In this document: one piece after another, positions 16,282 to 25,415 of the stretch
Numbering within the stretch: the first letter of the stretch is position 1
Layout of the letters: each line of letters opens with the position of its first letter
Source of the DNA: CAZRXG01 sp964603985
GTDB lineage: Bacteria; Chloroflexota; Anaerolineae; Aggregatilineales; UBA3940
DNA length: 64,000 nt
Assembly (NCBI GenBank): GCA_964603985.1
Contig: CAZRXG010000022.1
Span: 1 to 64,000 of the forward strand
Direction: 5' to 3'
Translations under genes and position numbers: made by a program
Notes under the pieces: model-generated
What the model was told of the DNA's origin: nothing
The model's database searches: none
The model's input: the letters and a program-made list of their open reading frames with translations, nothing else

Positions 16282-17595
16282 ATGCGGAAGCTTATTGGTC
16301 GCTTGATCGGCTTTGTCGTTTTTCTGTTTGCCTGTCTCTTCATTGGTCTGCTCGTGTTGGGGATCAGCACCGGCGCGGTCGACCTGCACAAGATCTTTCC
16401 CAACCTGCCGGAGCCGCCGGAGATCGACACCAGGGGACTGCCTCCCGTTGGCGTGTCGACCCCTGAGCTTCCCGGCGTCGAGCTGCCTGAGGAACTCCAG
16501 CCCGGCGAGGCGGTCCCTCTGCGTGGGAAGGTCACACGCCGCCCGCTGGTGGCCAGCATCCCCGCCCCACAGCAGCTTGTCACCGCCCCCCCGGTGCTCG
16601 GGACGAACATCTTCCTCGCCATCCTGATGGCTCTGATCTTCGGCGTAACCTCGACTGTGCTGGGCAACATGCTGCGTGACGAGGAGCCTCGCATCCAGGC
16701 CTGGCTGAAGGCGGTGGGCATCCAGAAGCTCGTGGCCTGGGTGGGCAAAGCCTTCAGTTGGACGCTTGGCGGTCGGGTCAAACAGGGGTGTCTCTCACTG
16801 CCGCTGGTTGCTCTCATTATCGCGCTCTATGGCATCATCTTTGCCACACTGGAAAGGGGCACGTCCATCCTCAGCCGCGAGGGCATCTTCCTGGCCGTGG
16901 CCATGGCCTTCAGCGTTGGTCTGGTCAGCTTCAGCGGCGACATCGCCCGCCGCGTCCTGGCGCGGCTGTGGCGGGAGAAATCACGCTTTAACCTTTACCC
17001 CGCCAACCTGTTCGTCGCTGTGCTGACGGTCGTGTTCTCACGCTTGCTGAATCTCTCCCCCGGCGTCGTTTTCGGCACGCCCGGCGGCGCGGATGTCGAC
17101 ATACCCGCCGCAAAACGGGAGCGGCGCGAGGTGATCCTCTCGTTTGCCACGCTGGTTGTGTTAGCTACGGTAGGCGGAATCGGCTGGTTCGTCAGCGGGT
17201 GGGTGCTCACCATGCTCGATGCTCCCATCGCGGAGCGTCTGGTCGACACGGTTGCGGGCATCCTCACCCCCGTCCAGAACACCGGTCTGATCCTGTTCAT
17301 GGTTGCCCTGGAGACGCTCTTCTTCGAGTCGCTGCCGCTGGCCTATGGGACCGGGCGCACCATCTTCCGGTGGAACAAGGTTATCTGGGGAGTGATCTTC
17401 GTGCCCATTGCCTTCCTGTTCAACCACACTTTGCTCAATCCTCAGAGCGGCTTCCTCGATTCCTTCTTCGAGCCTAACGTCTACGTCCTGTGGGCCTTGA
17501 TCTTCGCCCTGGTCGGCTTCACTGCGGCCCTGTGGTTCTACTTCAACGTGCTTGACGACATGCTGCGTGAAGCGTTTGGCGTCGAATTACCCTGA
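16282..17595 (+). CDS. Polytopic membrane protein of unknown function
   Basis: 437 aa with an N-terminal TM helix, a Pro-rich extracytoplasmic stretch (LPEPPEIDTRGLPPVG), and about eight further TM segments. The segment FSRLLNLSPGVVFGTPGG in the middle recalls the NPDG/SPG re-entrant loop of site-2-protease-like membrane proteins, but I see no HExxH, so protease activity is not supported. CGGAG lies 8 nt before ATG 16282; the open frame extends upstream to 16198 without a good site. The gene lies alone between the stalk protein and the histidine kinase. Function unknown. Confidence 0.75.
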   Translation: MRKLIGRLIGFVVFLFACLFIGLLVLGISTGAVDLHKIFPNLPEPPEIDTRGLPPVGVSTPELPGVELPEELQPGEAVPLRGKVTRRPLVASIPAPQQLVTAPPVLGTNIFLAILMALIFGVTSTVLGNMLRDEEPRIQAWLKAVGIQKLVAWVGKAFSWTLGGRVKQGCLSLPLVALIIALYGIIFATLERGTSILSREGIFLAVAMAFSVGLVSFSGDIARRVLARLWREKSRFNLYPANLFVAVLTVVFSRLLNLSPGVVFGTPGGADVDIPAAKRERREVILSFATLVVLATVGGIGWFVSGWVLTMLDAPIAERLVDTVAGILTPVQNTGLILFMVALETLFFESLPLAYGTGRTIFRWNKVIWGVIFVPIAFLFNHTLLNPQSGFLDSFFEPNVYVLWALIFALVGFTAALWFYFNVLDDMLREAFGVELP

Positions 17596-17721
17596 TCGAT
17601 CTTGCCCTACGGGGCCGTTGATGCACTGAGCGCAGCAGTGGCGTGGGCTTCGGTAGCCAAAATGGGAAATTAGCTTACAATTAGGGGGGATTGCTGCGAC
17701 CAGTGAAGGGACACTTTTCGA

Positions 17722-19533
17722 ATGGCGGACACATCATTATCGGGCGAGCAAAAGATCACGGCTGAGCTGGCGAACGCCCGCCAGACTCTCGAACTCCTCA
17801 AGAGCCAGCTTCGTGCCAATGTCGTCGAACAGGACTACTGGATGGCGCGGCTGAGCGACCTCGGCCAGCTCCTGGCGACCATCGTCGAAGAACGCAGCGC
17901 CAGCGACCAGCAGCGGCGGCTGGCAGCCTTGTACGAGGTCAGCAAGGTGCTCGGCTCCTCCCTCGACCTCGGCCAGGTGCTCAACCAGGTAATGGATGCC
18001 ATCATCCGGCTGACGGGTGCGGAGCGTGGCTTCCTGATGCTGTTTGATGACCAGGGCGAGCTTGAGGTCAAGGCGGCCCGCAACATGGCCCGGGAGACGC
18101 TCGAAGAGGAAGAATTTGCCATCAGCCGGAGCGTCATCCGCACGGTGGCCGAAACCGGCGAACAGGTTGTCACCACCAACGCCGCCGAAGACCCGCGCTT
18201 TGCCACCCAGTCGAGTGTGGTCGCCCACCACCTCCGCTCGATTCAGTGTGTTCCTCTTCGTGCGCGGGGCAAGATCATAGGCGTCATTTACGTCGACAAC
18301 CGCATCCGTACCGGCGTGTTTGACGAGGCCGACCTCGAAATGCTGTCCACGTTTGCTGCACAAGCGGCCATTGCCATTGAGAACGCGCGCCTGTTTACCA
18401 TGACCGACGAAGCCCTCGCCGCCCGTGTCGAAGAACTCTCCATGATGCAGGAGATCGACCGGCAACTGAACGAGACCCTGGACTTCGGTAAGGTGATGGG
18501 CCTCACCCTGGATTGGGCTGTCCGCGTCGCCGAGGCCGACAACGGCGCTATTGGCTTCATCGACCTCGAAGAGGGCGAGGTTCGCGTCGTCGCCCGGCAT
18601 GGCGAGACCCCGGCGGGGGTGACTTCTATTCTATCAGACGGCCAGATGTCCGAGCGGAACGGCAGCCTGACCGTTCCCATCCAGCGCGAGGGGCGCGCGA
18701 TCGGCGTCATCGCGCTGGACCGCAGCGATAAACGCCCCTTCAGCCCGGAGGCACACGCTTTTGTGCTGCGTCTCGCCGATCACGCTGCCATCTCCATCGA
18801 AAACACCCAGCTCTACGAGGCGGTCAAGCGTGCCAACGACGCCAAGAGCGAGTTTGTCTCTGTCATCACGCACGAGCTTCGCGTCCCAATGACCGCCATC
18901 AAGGGCTACACCGAAATGATCGCCATGACCGCGACCGGCCTCCCCGACCAGCAGAGAGGCTTTCTGGACATCATCAGCGGCAACATCGAACGGATGAGTA
19001 TCCTGGTCAGCGACCTGAGCGACGTTTCTCGTATCGAGACCGGTCGCCTGAAGCTTGAAGTCGAAGATAAAGTGATTGTCCGTCGAGTGCTTGACGACAT
19101 CCTGCCCTCTTTGCAAACCGAGATCGAGGGGCGCAAGCACAAGTTCGTTGTTGACTTCCCGGACGACCTGCCGACGGTGCAGGTTGACCCTCACCGGCTG
19201 GGCCAGATCTTGACCAACCTGATCAGCAACGCTTACAAATACACGCCCAATGGGGGAACGCTCACTGTGCGGGCGCGGGAGGAAGACGGATTCGTATATT
19301 GTGAAGTCGCCGATACCGGCGTCGGGATGACACCGGAGGAATTGGAGAACCTCTTTACAAAGTTCTGGCGCGCGGAGGACGCCCATGTGCGTGAGCAAAC
19401 GGGGACGGGCCTGGGGCTTGTGATCGCCAAGAATCTGGTTGAGTTGCAGGGCGGCGAGATGACGGTCAGGAGCAAGAAGGGGGAGGGGACAACCTTTACC
19501 TTTACGATCCCGGCGACGCCCAAAGAGGGATGA
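17722..19533 (+). CDS. GAF-GAF sensor histidine kinase
   Basis: 603 aa, soluble. The order is an N-terminal coiled coil (1-70), GAF domain 1 (about 80-225), GAF domain 2 (about 245-365), a HisKA dimerisation domain with phospho-accepting His384 in VITHELRVPMTAIKGY, and a HATPase_c domain. The HATPase has N box ILTNLISNAYKYTPNGG, G1 ADTGVGM, F box LFTKFWR and G2 GTGLGLVIAKNL. It senses a small molecule or redox/light cue through the GAF domains and phosphorylates a response regulator that is not encoded nearby. A PH-like membrane gene follows after 3 bp, implying coupling. Confidence 0.93.
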   Translation: MADTSLSGEQKITAELANARQTLELLKSQLRANVVEQDYWMARLSDLGQLLATIVEERSASDQQRRLAALYEVSKVLGSSLDLGQVLNQVMDAIIRLTGAERGFLMLFDDQGELEVKAARNMARETLEEEEFAISRSVIRTVAETGEQVVTTNAAEDPRFATQSSVVAHHLRSIQCVPLRARGKIIGVIYVDNRIRTGVFDEADLEMLSTFAAQAAIAIENARLFTMTDEALAARVEELSMMQEIDRQLNETLDFGKVMGLTLDWAVRVAEADNGAIGFIDLEEGEVRVVARHGETPAGVTSILSDGQMSERNGSLTVPIQREGRAIGVIALDRSDKRPFSPEAHAFVLRLADHAAISIENTQLYEAVKRANDAKSEFVSVITHELRVPMTAIKGYTEMIAMTATGLPDQQRGFLDIISGNIERMSILVSDLSDVSRIETGRLKLEVEDKVIVRRVLDDILPSLQTEIEGRKHKFVVDFPDDLPTVQVDPHRLGQILTNLISNAYKYTPNGGTLTVRAREEDGFVYCEVADTGVGMTPEELENLFTKFWRAEDAHVREQTGTGLGLVIAKNLVELQGGEMTVRSKKGEGTTFTFTIPATPKEG

Positions 19534-19536
19534 GGC

Positions 19537-20226
19537 ATGGCAAAGAAACGGCGCAAGACAAAGGGAAAACATCGCTTGTTAGTCTATTACCAGTTGGGGC
19601 AGCGCTGGCGAACTCCGCCGCTCCTGATTGCCTTCCTGGGTCTGGTGCTCCTGGCGATTGGCTGGATGGGGGATAAGGGCATTATCCAGGGCGGCAGCGC
19701 GGTTTTGTTGGACAGGCTGTGGTCCGGGCGGGCGTTCACCTTCTTGCTGATCGCCGCCAGCCTGATCATGTACGTCTTTGCCGTTGCCATGAGCCGCACC
19801 GGCTATGTCCATCCTCGCCCCAAAGCCTTGCGGGTCCGGGCGGGGCTGATGTCCCTTGATATTTCTTACCAGCGCATCAAACAAATCCGCCTGACAAGCG
19901 TGACGAATGAGTACCCACCCGATGAACTGAAGGGCCGCGACTGGGCGCTGCTTGAGCCTCTTGCGGGGATGTCTTGCACTGCCGTCGATCTGACTTCCTG
20001 GCCCTGGCCCGGCGAGAAGGCACTCCGGCGTCTCTGGAATAAGTTTTTGTTCGCCAGTGATGAAGGGGTGGGGCTGGTCTTCGTCATCGAGGAGCCGATG
20101 GTTCTCAACCAGCAGATCGACAGTTACATCACTGCCCGTCAGGCGCGTAAGCAAAGTGCAACTCGCGGCTACGTAGATCCCATCGAGCGGGCGGCCCGGG
20201 CGCAGCGCCGCCAGGGTCCGCAGTAA
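19537..20226 (+). CDS. Membrane protein with PH-like (bPH2) domain
   Basis: 229 aa. A very basic N-terminus (MAKKRRKTKGKHR) is followed by two TM helices (about 29-47 and 62-85). A cytoplasmic domain then starts ALRVRAGLMSLDISYQRIKQIRLT, the pattern of bacterial PH-like (YdbS/YdbT, bPH2) domains. A basic, Gln-rich tail follows. The ATG is 3 bp after the kinase stop with GAGGGATGAGG as ribosome binding site, so the two are co-translated. It may modulate or localise the kinase; that is inference from position. Confidence 0.78.
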   Translation: MAKKRRKTKGKHRLLVYYQLGQRWRTPPLLIAFLGLVLLAIGWMGDKGIIQGGSAVLLDRLWSGRAFTFLLIAASLIMYVFAVAMSRTGYVHPRPKALRVRAGLMSLDISYQRIKQIRLTSVTNEYPPDELKGRDWALLEPLAGMSCTAVDLTSWPWPGEKALRRLWNKFLFASDEGVGLVFVIEEPMVLNQQIDSYITARQARKQSATRGYVDPIERAARAQRRQGPQ

Positions 20227-20426
20227 GTCAGATTTCCCCGCGCACCCAAATCCTTCCTGAGTGCCCGCCCGCAAAGGGTGGGCAAGGCGTCTGTTGCAGA
20301 ATCGCAGGGAATACGGCAATATATCCGCCTTGCCGGGCGGCTGATCGGCCCCGGTGGTGTATTTGTTGTCGGCGCGTGTCGTGGCCGGAGACATTCAACA
20401 GGCCCGGTCTCAGACGGGAGGCACGC

Positions 20427-20447
20427 ATGCAACCTTTGATACCATGA
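20427..20447 (+). CDS. Possible 6-codon leader peptide
   Basis: ATG at 20427 sits 5 nt after a good GGGAGG site and encodes MQPLIP before a TGA that overlaps the ATG of the membrane glycosyltransferase gene (ATGA at 20444-20447). The downstream ATG itself is 22 nt from that site, so reinitiation through the leader is plausible. Confidence 0.3.
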   Translation: MQPLIP

Positions 20448-21715
20448 CGACCACATCCAACCGTTTTACTCCATTGATAGCGCTGCGTGACAGGTGGGCA
20501 TCCTTGGATCACGTACAACGTGGGCTGATCCTGCTGGTGGGGGCCCGTTTGATCCTGGCCCTGCTTTTTATGCTCAACGTCATTCCGCTGGAATTGCGCT
20601 ACAAGTGGTATCTGCATCACGGGGGCGACCAGGAGCACTTTATGAACCTGGCCGAATCGATCCTCGGCGGTCGGCCCGAATCGGTGCGCGTGGGAATCGG
20701 GCAGGCGCTGGTGATGCTGCCCTGGATCGCGCTGCTCAAGCCATATAACTATTTTGAACTCGTCGCGCCGCTGGTCGTCATCAACGGCTTCATCCTCGCC
20801 GGAGTGTCCGTGCTGGTGGTTGGCGGCATCGCCCGGCGCACGACGGGTAACGACCGCGTTGCCCTGTGGTCGGCAGCTCTCTGGGCGTTTCTCCCGCTGC
20901 TGGCGTATTATAGCTTCTTCTGGCACTTCGACCCGGTGAACGTGCGTAGCTCGACGGTGCCGCTGGTTGGCTGGCTCAACGGGTTGTCCGATGGCCCGGC
21001 CTCGTTTTTCCTCATGATTGCCGTCTTGCTGCTGGCCGGGAGCATGGACCAGGAGGAGTCGCCCTCCTTCTGGCGGCTGGCAGGCGTCGGCGCGGCACTT
21101 AGCGCTGCGGTGATGTTCCGCTTCCACTTTGCACCGGCGGTGGCGTTCGTGTTGTTGTACGTGCTGCTGAGGCACGGCTGGCGGGAACTGCTCGTTGCCT
21201 GCGGCGCGGGCCTCGTGACGTACATTCCACAGGGCTGGTACAACCAGGTGGTCTTCGGGCTGCCGGTTACCTCAGGCTACATCTCCGATCAGGATACGCT
21301 GCACTGGGGTGGTACGCTCGCCCGCCCGCTATCCGATATCATCAGGAGCCTGCCCTTCAACCCGCGCAACCTCGTCGAGTTGGGGCAATACTACGTCGGG
21401 CGGCGGCCCTGGCTGGCTCTGCCTCTCGCGCTGCTGGCGGCGGTCGGTGTGTACGTTGTGGTGGCGCTTTGGCGGCGGCGTGGCTGGGAGGCGGTGGCCC
21501 TTTTGGTGGGGGTGCCGCTGGTTTACCTGCTGCCGCTGACCCTTGCCTGGCCCTTTCGGGATGCTGTCCTGCGTCTCTCCTCGCCGACCTTTCCCTTCGT
21601 CGTCACCATATGCGTGTATGCTGCCTGGCTGGCCTGGAACCGACTGAGATCTTCAAGACGGGAGGCCCGGTCGGATTCCCCGTCTTCTCCTGGGGGCGAA
21701 GACCAATCAGGGTGA
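20444..21715 (+). CDS. GT-C-type membrane glycosyltransferase (1)
   Basis: 423 aa with about ten TM helices. The first extracytoplasmic loop has the acidic motif HHGGDQEHFMNLAESIL, corresponding to the D/E-containing loop of lipid-sugar-dependent GT-C enzymes (PMT/ArnT type). Start chosen at ATG 20444; the frame stays open to 20354 without a good site. This is the first gene of the polysaccharide locus. It probably uses polyprenyl-phosphate sugars to modify a lipid-linked glycan on the outer face of the membrane. The C-terminal tail is Ser/Arg-rich and cytosolic. Exact donor and acceptor unknown. Confidence 0.78.
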   Translation: MTTTSNRFTPLIALRDRWASLDHVQRGLILLVGARLILALLFMLNVIPLELRYKWYLHHGGDQEHFMNLAESILGGRPESVRVGIGQALVMLPWIALLKPYNYFELVAPLVVINGFILAGVSVLVVGGIARRTTGNDRVALWSAALWAFLPLLAYYSFFWHFDPVNVRSSTVPLVGWLNGLSDGPASFFLMIAVLLLAGSMDQEESPSFWRLAGVGAALSAAVMFRFHFAPAVAFVLLYVLLRHGWRELLVACGAGLVTYIPQGWYNQVVFGLPVTSGYISDQDTLHWGGTLARPLSDIIRSLPFNPRNLVELGQYYVGRRPWLALPLALLAAVGVYVVVALWRRRGWEAVALLVGVPLVYLLPLTLAWPFRDAVLRLSSPTFPFVVTICVYAAWLAWNRLRSSRREARSDSPSSPGGEDQSG

Positions 21716-21763
21716 GACCGGGTTCCTGCGGCCCATTGGGATGAAAGAGAGTGAGTGCAACCG

Positions 21764-22678
21764 ATGCAAATTCTGGTGACAGGGGGCCTGGGTGCTGTCG
21801 GAGCGCCGCTGGTTGGTGAGTTGCGGCAGCGCGGGCATGAGGTCTGGGTGGCGGATCGGGTGCACGCGCCCGGCCCCAACTACCTGCGCTGCGACGTGGG
21901 CGTTTACCGCCAGGTCGAGCGGCTCTTTGAGGGGCACTCGTTTGATCTCGTCTATCACCTGGCGGCGGAGTTCGGGCGTCTGAACGGCGAGCACTTCTAC
22001 GAGACGCTGTGGCACAGCAACGTCGTCGGCACCAAGAACGTCCTCCGCTGCCAGGAGAAGCACGGGTTCCGCTTGGTCTTCACCAGCAGCTCCGAGGTCT
22101 ACGGCGACTGGGGCGACGTGATGACCGAGGATGTCCTCGATAAGCACCCCATCCGCCAGTTGAACGACTATGCCATCTCCAAGTGGGTTAACGAGCAGCA
22201 GATCATGAACTCCACCGACCGCTTCGGGACGGAAACCGTGCGGGTGCGTCTGTTCAACACCTATGGCCCCGGCGAGCATTACTCCGAGTATCGCAGCGTG
22301 ATTTGCAAATTCATTTACCACGCTTTGCACGACCTCCCCTACACCGTCTACCTTGGCCACCACCGCTCCTCGACCTACATCGACGATACCGCCCGCACGC
22401 TGGCCAACATCAGCATGCGCTTCAAGCCGGGCGAGGTCTACAACATTTCCGGCGACGAGTACCACGACATCAAGACGCTCTCCAACATGATCCTCGGTTA
22501 CCTCGGCAAGGACGACAGCCGGGTCGAGTATGTCGATTTTGAGGCGCACAACACGCGCAACAAGCTCGCCGACAACAGCAAGGCCGGGCGCGACCTGGAT
22601 CACAGGTGCACGGTCACGCTGGCCGAGGGAATCCCGAAAACAATCGAATGGCAGAAAGAGGTATATCACTGTGGCTGA
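21764..22678 (+). CDS. NAD-dependent epimerase/dehydratase (NDP-sugar)
   Basis: 304 aa extended SDR. The N-terminal dinucleotide site is MQILVTGGLGAVGAPL (GGxGxxG). The catalytic Ser/Thr region is FTSSSEVYGDWG, and the YxxxK pair is in NDYAISKWVNEQ, followed by RLFNTYGPGEHYSEYRSV, typical of UDP-glucuronate decarboxylase, UDP-glucose epimerase and dTDP-glucose dehydratase relatives. A GTG at 21755 is an alternative start three codons earlier. It supplies an activated sugar to the locus; the product cannot be decided. Its end overlaps the next gene by 8 bp. Confidence 0.88.
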   Translation: MQILVTGGLGAVGAPLVGELRQRGHEVWVADRVHAPGPNYLRCDVGVYRQVERLFEGHSFDLVYHLAAEFGRLNGEHFYETLWHSNVVGTKNVLRCQEKHGFRLVFTSSSEVYGDWGDVMTEDVLDKHPIRQLNDYAISKWVNEQQIMNSTDRFGTETVRVRLFNTYGPGEHYSEYRSVICKFIYHALHDLPYTVYLGHHRSSTYIDDTARTLANISMRFKPGEVYNISGDEYHDIKTLSNMILGYLGKDDSRVEYVDFEAHNTRNKLADNSKAGRDLDHRCTVTLAEGIPKTIEWQKEVYHCG

Positions 22679-23882
22679 ACGCCGGGAAACCATTGTCGTA
22701 GTCGGGACGGGCTACGTGGGCCTGCCCGCTGCCTTGATGCTCGCCAGGGCGGGCTACGATGTCGTTGGCGTGGACATCAACGAGAACATCGTACGTGCCA
22801 TCAACGAAGGGGTCATGCACATCCGCGAGGACGAGCTGCAAAACCTGATGGGTGACCCGGAGGTGAAGGCCAACCTGCGGGCGCAGTCCACGCCCTGTGA
22901 AGGCGATGTTTTCATCATTGCCGTGCCCACTCCCCTCGACGACCGCAAGAAAATCGCCGACCTTTCCTATGTGGATGACGCGCTGGACAGCATCATCCCC
23001 TACCTGCGCCCCGGCAATCTGGTCATCATCGAGTCGACCATCCCCCCGCTGACCTGCCGTGAGCGCCTTACCCCTATGATCGAAGGGAAAACGGACCTGA
23101 AGGTCAGCGAGACCGTCTATCTGGCCCACTGCCCGGAGCGTATTCTTCCCGGCGACATCTTCCACGAGATCGTGCACAACGACCGCATCATCGGCGGGAT
23201 CGATGCGATCACCCGCGATAAGGCGGCGGCTGTCTACGCCAGCTTCGTCAAGGGAGACCTTTACAAGACCGACGACGTTACCGCCGAGCTTGTCAAGCTG
23301 ATGGAGAACGCCTACCGCGATGTCAACGTCGCCCTGGCAAACGAGTTCAACTCGGTGGCGGAGACGCTCGGCATCGACGGGCGTGCGGCGATCCGCCTGG
23401 CGAATAAGCATCCCCGCGTCAGTGTCCTGATGCCCGGCATCGGCGTCGGCGGCCACTGCATTCCCATCGACCCCTGGTTCATCAAGGAGGTCGACCCGGC
23501 CAACTCGCGCCTGATCTTCACCTCGCGCCTGATCAACGACGAGATGCCGCACAAGATAGCGGGCAAGATCCGCCGGGCGGTGCGCGAGATCCCGTCGCCC
23601 AGGATTGTGGCCCTTGGCGCGGCCTACAAGCCCAATACCGAGGACACGCGTGAAAGTCCCGCCCTGGAGATCGTCAGGCTGCTTGAACAGGATGGCTACG
23701 ACGTGACCTGCTACGACCCGCTGGTTGAGGGCATGGGCTACGATTCGCTGGTTGCGATCTGTCACGGCGCGGACATGCTGGCTATCCTCGTGCCGCACGA
23801 CGAGATCGTGGCCGGGCTTGAGCGCGACCGGGCCGAGATCGAAAAAGCGATGCGCACCCCTCTCATCCGGCGCTACCAGTAG
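22671..23882 (+). CDS. UDP-sugar 6-dehydrogenase (WecC/UGDH family)
   Basis: 403 aa. It oxidises C6 of a UDP-hexose or UDP-N-acetylhexosamine to the uronic acid with two NAD. The N-terminal Rossmann motif is VVVGTGYVGLPAALML. The catalytic Cys263 lies in GVGGHCIPIDPWF, a wording closer to UDP-ManNAc/GlcNAc dehydrogenases than to UDP-glucose dehydrogenase. The UDP-binding domain begins ALGAAYKPNTEDTRESPALEI. The GTG start at 22671 overlaps the upstream stop and has AGAAAGAGG at 9 nt; the frame extends upstream only inside the previous gene. Implies uronic acid in the surface polymer. Confidence 0.92.
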   Translation: MAERRETIVVVGTGYVGLPAALMLARAGYDVVGVDINENIVRAINEGVMHIREDELQNLMGDPEVKANLRAQSTPCEGDVFIIAVPTPLDDRKKIADLSYVDDALDSIIPYLRPGNLVIIESTIPPLTCRERLTPMIEGKTDLKVSETVYLAHCPERILPGDIFHEIVHNDRIIGGIDAITRDKAAAVYASFVKGDLYKTDDVTAELVKLMENAYRDVNVALANEFNSVAETLGIDGRAAIRLANKHPRVSVLMPGIGVGGHCIPIDPWFIKEVDPANSRLIFTSRLINDEMPHKIAGKIRRAVREIPSPRIVALGAAYKPNTEDTRESPALEIVRLLEQDGYDVTCYDPLVEGMGYDSLVAICHGADMLAILVPHDEIVAGLERDRAEIEKAMRTPLIRRYQ

Positions 23883-23904
23883 GGCACGGCAAAGAGCGGG
23901 CTGA

Positions 23905-25392
23905 GTGGCTGCCATGAACCGGAAGACGCTGCCCGGCGGGCACAGGTTATGGCTGATCGGCCTGGTGACGCTTGTTCTATCTCTGGCGATAGCCGTCGAC
24001 CTGACCCCCTGGCTGCGCGGCCCCAGCGGCCCCCACGAGTGGCGCTGGCGGTACCAACCCGACCTTATCTCTGTGCGGCTGGTGTTCGTCGCGGTGGCGC
24101 TGGGCGCTCTCGGCGGCTGGTATTGGCTTGCGCGGCGGCGTGAGCGCGTGTCCGGCTGGCTGCTGGCTACGCTTGTGCCTATTGGGCTGGCCCTTCAGAT
24201 CAGCGTCCTGGCAACGGACGCTTACGGCCTGCAACTGGTCGCCCGCGTGTTGAACCCGGCCTATTATGGCTACTATCCCCCGGCCACGCAGATTGACGAT
24301 CTAAGTGAGTTTATAGACACTTACGCCGACGCACAGGCCGACTTTGACCATCCCCGCATGCAGACCCACCCGCCCGGCAACGTGGTGTTTCACTGGCTGG
24401 TGCTGCGCGCGGTGAAGTCCACACCCGCCCTGGTGGAAGCGGCAGCCCCGCTCGTCGAGCCGCGCCTGGCTGCACTGCCCGGCTGGATCGGCGACTACGA
24501 CATGACCGGCATTGTCGGCGGGATGGCTGCCGGTCTGCTCATCCCGGTTATCGGCACGCTGGCCGCGATCCCCCTTTTCCTGCTGGCACGGGCAGCGTTC
24601 AACGAGGAAACCGCCCGTCGGGCAGCCCTGCTCTATTTGCTCGCCCCCTCCCTGACCCTGTTCGAGCCTAAGATCGACGTGGTTTACACACTCCTGAGCA
24701 GCCTCGCTTTTCTGCTTGCCTACCTGGGCGTGCGCGGCCACAGGTGGTGGCTTCTCTACCTGAGCGGGCTGCTCTGCTCGGCGGGAATGTTCATGAGCTA
24801 CAGCCTGCTCCCCTTGAGCCTGGCGGTCGGCCTGTTCGTGTTCGCGATGGGGCTGTCCGCCCACCGCCAATCCCCCGGAGCCGGTCTGCATCGCCTTATC
24901 CTGGATCTGCTCGTGCTGGCGCTGGGTGGCGTGAGTGTCCAGGTTGCTGCCTGGCTGCTGGCAGGGTTTGACCCGCTGCGGGCATTCTTCGTTATGCGCG
25001 AGCGGACGGCACGCTACAACGCGGTTCGCAGCTACTGGTTCTCGCTCGTCTACACCCCCTACGACATGTTACTCTTTGCCGGAATTCCTGCGGCGGCTCT
25101 GCTGATTGAGCGCATCATCCGCCTGGCGCGCGGCGTTTCCCGGCGCGAGCGGGTTCAGGACATCGACCGGATGTTGCTCGGCTCGCTGGCTGCAATGGGG
25201 CTGATGATCCTGTCCGGCGTGCAGAAGGCCGAGAACGCGCGCGTCTTCCTGTACTTTATGCCCGTCGTCGTCCTTTTTGCCGCGGCAGAGAGCGATCAAA
25301 CGGGGATGGGCTGCTCCGCGTTTCTGGCGCTGGCCGCGCTGACGGTCATCCAGTTGGTGGTGTTTCAGGTGACGCTGATGGTCTACCTTTAG
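23905..25392 (+). CDS. GT-C-type membrane glycosyltransferase (2)
   Basis: 495 aa, about 11 TM helices. The first large outer loop (YYPPATQIDDLSEFIDTY...DFDHPRMQTHPPGNVVFHW) contains the acidic and His/Pro residues expected in the active loop of GT-C (PMT-like) enzymes. The GTG start has GAGCGGG 6 nt upstream; an ATG three codons later is possible. Part of a tandem set with the next two genes; similar topology suggests divergence after duplication or stepwise assembly of one glycan. Confidence 0.78.
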   Translation: MAAMNRKTLPGGHRLWLIGLVTLVLSLAIAVDLTPWLRGPSGPHEWRWRYQPDLISVRLVFVAVALGALGGWYWLARRRERVSGWLLATLVPIGLALQISVLATDAYGLQLVARVLNPAYYGYYPPATQIDDLSEFIDTYADAQADFDHPRMQTHPPGNVVFHWLVLRAVKSTPALVEAAAPLVEPRLAALPGWIGDYDMTGIVGGMAAGLLIPVIGTLAAIPLFLLARAAFNEETARRAALLYLLAPSLTLFEPKIDVVYTLLSSLAFLLAYLGVRGHRWWLLYLSGLLCSAGMFMSYSLLPLSLAVGLFVFAMGLSAHRQSPGAGLHRLILDLLVLALGGVSVQVAAWLLAGFDPLRAFFVMRERTARYNAVRSYWFSLVYTPYDMLLFAGIPAAALLIERIIRLARGVSRRERVQDIDRMLLGSLAAMGLMILSGVQKAENARVFLYFMPVVVLFAAAESDQTGMGCSAFLALAALTVIQLVVFQVTLMVYL

Positions 25393-25415
25393 GTCACCGG
25401 ACGAGGAGGGATGGC

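Noticed and set aside
16282..17595. Site-2 protease (M50) assignment for the polytopic protein
   Set aside because: A loop with SPG resembles S2P relatives, but no HExxH zinc motif is present.
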